A DNA stretch of 64,000 nucleotides, from NCBI GenBank assembly GCA_029718625.1, contig CM056379.1, positions 53,341,579 to 53,405,578 of the forward strand. Direction: 5' to 3'. The translations under genes and the position numbers were made by a program. Each line of letters begins with the position of its first letter. The first letter of the stretch is position 1. Positions 62,087 through 64,000 of this stretch are shown piece by piece. The notes under the pieces are model-generated. The model ran no database searches, was not told where the DNA came from, and worked only from the letters and a program-made list of their open reading frames with translations. The DNA is from Synaphobranchus kaupii. Lineage: Eukaryota > Chordata > Actinopteri > Anguilliformes > Synaphobranchidae.

Positions 62087-63040
62087 AACGTACTGGATGA
62101 GAGTGCTTCCCCCCTTTGGCGCAAAGTCCGCTAGGTCATTTCTGACCATTTGATTGAATAGGCTAGGGGATTCTACATATCCTTGAGGCAGTCTCTGATA
62201 AGTGTACTGTTGCCCCCTGTATGTGAATGCAAATAAATACTGTGAGTCAGGGTGCACTGGAATTGAGAAAAATGCTGAACATAGGTCGATAACTGTGTAG
62301 TGGGTTGTATTACTTGGGATGTTAGTTAATATGGTTGAGGGATCGGGTACAATTGGGTAGTCCGCAATTACTTGGCTATTGAGTGGTCTGAGGTCTTGTA
62401 CCATCCTCCATTTTCCTCCCGCTTTCTTAACCGGCAAGATTGGTGTGTTGCATGGGCTGGTTGTAGGGTATATCACCCCAGCTTTCAAAAGTTCTTGTAT
62501 AGTGGTGTTAATTCCTTCTTCTGCGTCTTTGTTCAGGGGGTATTGACGGACTCTGGGTCCCATCATTCCTGGTTTCAGTTGTATTTTCACCTGTCCAGCT
62601 GAACGCATGAGGCCGATGTCGTGGCCCCCTTCTGCCCAGAGTTCTTTTGGAACATCCTGTATGTACTCCTCTTGTTCTTCTGTGAGCGTCATCATTGCTT
62701 CCACTTCCAGTGTGTGTTTCTCCATGCGTACTGGAGTCTTTAGGTCCAGTGATAAAAACCAATCCGTGGGGCAGATACCATTCAATAATCCGGGTATGTT
62801 AGTAGGGAGATACTGCTGCTGCATCATTCTTTTTACCATTGGTCCAATGTCTTTTGCTTCAAATCCTGGGTTGACACCCAACGTTACATGGGGAGCTGCT
62901 GTGTCTGACATCATGTACCATTGCTCTGTTGGTAAGTTCTTCTCCCCCAGGGCTATCATAGCCCCGACCCCTTCTTTTCCGATGTAGATGCCTCTTGCAT
63001 GTACCATACCCTGTTTCCCGTCTATCTCCTTGAAGTCCTG
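62087..63040 (-). pseudogene. Provirus: RT fingers/palm, active site deleted
   Basis: The frame has RQYPLNKDAEEGI, PILPVKKAGGKWRMVQDLRP, YTVIDLCSAFFSIPV (first catalytic Asp) and RLPQGYVESPSLFNQ, all diagnostic of retroviral reverse transcriptase close to the gamma/epsilon groups. It then reads TLIQYV, where the two Asp residues of the active site should follow, but the sequence jumps to thumb-side sequence in another frame (break at 62085-62088). A TAA at about 63044-63046 separates it from protease in the same frame. The polymerase is therefore inactive. Confidence 0.9.
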
Positions 63041-63043
63041 CGC

Positions 63044-63690
63044 TTACTCTTCATCTTCTTCCGTCGGGTCGAAGAATAAGGTCACGTGGAGCTGATCCCT
63101 CATTTCTGTCTTGCTGATACTTTCTTTCAGTACCGGGCATGTTCTTGTCCATAGTTTCCAATATTCATTTAAATTATTTTCTTGTGGTAACTGTCCCCAG
63201 TAGGCTACTGGGCCACCTTGTTCCTTGTTTAACATGTCCATCACATATTGTCCAGATGATCCAGGAAACGTGCAGATCAGCCCTTGAGGCGTACATGAAA
63301 TGGTTGCATTCAATTTGCACAGCAGATCCCTGCCCAGCAAGTTTACGGGTACGTTAGGGGTATATAGGAGTCTTGCTGCAATTTGCTGCTCCCCCACTAA
63401 CAGTGTTTGCTCTTCAGTAAATGGAACAGTTTGTGTTATCCCTGAAAATCCTTTTGCTTTAATATGATGTGTTGTAAGTGGCAACTGTGCTCCATCTAGA
63501 CCAATACAGGAGTATGTTGCCCCAGTATCTATTAAAAAGTTGCATGTTTTCCCTCTTATGAGAATATCAATTCGTGGTTCATTTGTGGCACAGCTGGATG
63601 TTATAGATAATATTTCCTTTGCTTCACACTCTCCCTCTGCTCCTAGGGGTGTAGGATTCTCAAGGCATCCCTATTGAAGGGGATTCTCTT
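63044..63690 (-). pseudogene. Provirus: gag-pol junction and protease
   Basis: After the gag frame's stop (TAA at 63686-63688) the same frame continues, through a second stop (TAG about 63671), into a retroviral aspartic protease with LIDTGATYSCIG (about 63515-63545) and a LLGRDLL motif near its end (about 63330), then a region ending EEDEE at the TAA at 63044. Gag and pol in one frame with stop(s) between is the gamma/epsilon arrangement, in which pol is made by stop-codon readthrough. Protease would cut the polyproteins. Confidence 0.8.
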
Positions 63691-64000
63691 AGGGACTCAT
63701 TCCCCATTGTTGTTGTGGCTGTTGTGGCTGCTGTGGCTGCTCATACATGTTTTGCTGTGGGATCATCGCTATCTGGTTCTCGGGTCCTTGATATGATGGC
63801 ATTGGCGGGTACGATGGCCACCACCCAGGGTTTGCTCCTTGGTTCATGTGGCCTCTTGATTGGAATCCTCTTCCTCTTCCTCTGTGACAGTTCCTGGCCC
63901 AGTGTCCCATCTTTCCGCATCTCCAGCAGTCTTTTTGCTGCCACTGGCCCTGGTTCGTCCATGGCCTTTGGAAATTTGGTCCAGCCCATTCGATGGATGG
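63689..64000 (-). pseudogene. Provirus: end of gag (nucleocapsid), runs off the edge
   Basis: On the minus strand a CCHC zinc knuckle, CWRCGKMGHWARNC (about 63880-63925), with all four metal ligands, is followed by an Arg/Gly-rich stretch and a Gln/Pro-rich tail (repeated QQP, about 63700-63750). The tail ends SP and a stop. The nucleocapsid would bind the genomic RNA. Upstream gag lies beyond 64000. Confidence 0.85.

Noticed and set aside
61510..62987. Plus-strand ORFs at 61510-61746, 62372-62602 and 62607-62987
   Set aside because: Antisense shadows of the minus-strand retroviral pol.

Overview
This window reads as repeat-rich, intergenic or deep-intronic DNA from a teleost fish. The evidence is its mobile-element mix: a Tc1 copy with a Sleeping-Beauty-like end, a second Tc1 family, Ty3/gypsy elements with a chromodomain-type integrase, T2/Kolobok-like and hAT foldback elements, tRNA-derived SINEs carrying the tail motif common in fish, two endogenous-retrovirus-like elements and a (AC)64 microsatellite. 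I see no convincing host protein-coding gene, no intact tRNA or rRNA gene and no CRISPR array. Nearly every protein-like stretch is a broken transposon or retroelement gene. The exact fish lineage cannot be fixed from the sequence alone.

Layout. 0-9 kb: a complete solo LTR (873-2273, perfect 5-bp duplication TAGCC) with an internal minisatellite, a Tc1 relic, a foldback repeat, then gypsy copy A (3366-7224, minus strand, both LTRs, reverse transcriptase deleted). 11-20 kb: a BED-type hAT transposase relic, a hAT-like element, a deleted Tc1 end, an exon-like ORF with a splice donor, an 0.8-kb T2/Kolobok-like foldback element with ~200-bp inverted ends, a hAT MITE with a perfect 8-bp duplication, and a dimeric MITE. 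23-26 kb: a small MITE, one copy of a ~470-bp dispersed repeat beside a Myb-like relic, a second MITE and a SINE. 26.5-34.4 kb: almost free of recognisable transposons, and the best place to look for conserved regulatory DNA. 34.4-40 kb: the second dispersed-repeat copy, a hAT element with a LINE fragment inside it, a SINE, a MITE, a striking 1.6-kb symmetric foldback of self-palindromic repeats, and an exact 260-bp tandem duplication. 40.6-44.1 kb: gypsy copy E, cut by a Sleeping-Beauty-like Tc1, then a Tc1 deletion derivative that keeps only the DNA-binding part of its transposase. 46.4-49.2 kb: an element with perfect 12-bp inverted ends holding a small array of tRNA-like modules. 50.3-52.5 kb: a long spuma-like gag relic. 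53.3-55.5 kb: gypsy copy C (minus). 58.3-64 kb: gypsy copy D (plus), into whose gag a gamma/epsilon-type endogenous retrovirus has inserted in the opposite orientation; that provirus runs off the right edge.

How the parts relate. Gypsy A, C and D are close relatives, with the same LTR ends (TGTCATGG to CACA) and matching gag; E has the same polypurine tract and LTR start. None has a reverse transcriptase here: A and E are both joined from protease to later domains, C stops after protease, and D is cut by the retrovirus. The retroviral RT has lost the catalytic part of its active-site motif. Nothing in the window looks able to move by itself, but several short elements could be mobilised by enzymes encoded elsewhere.
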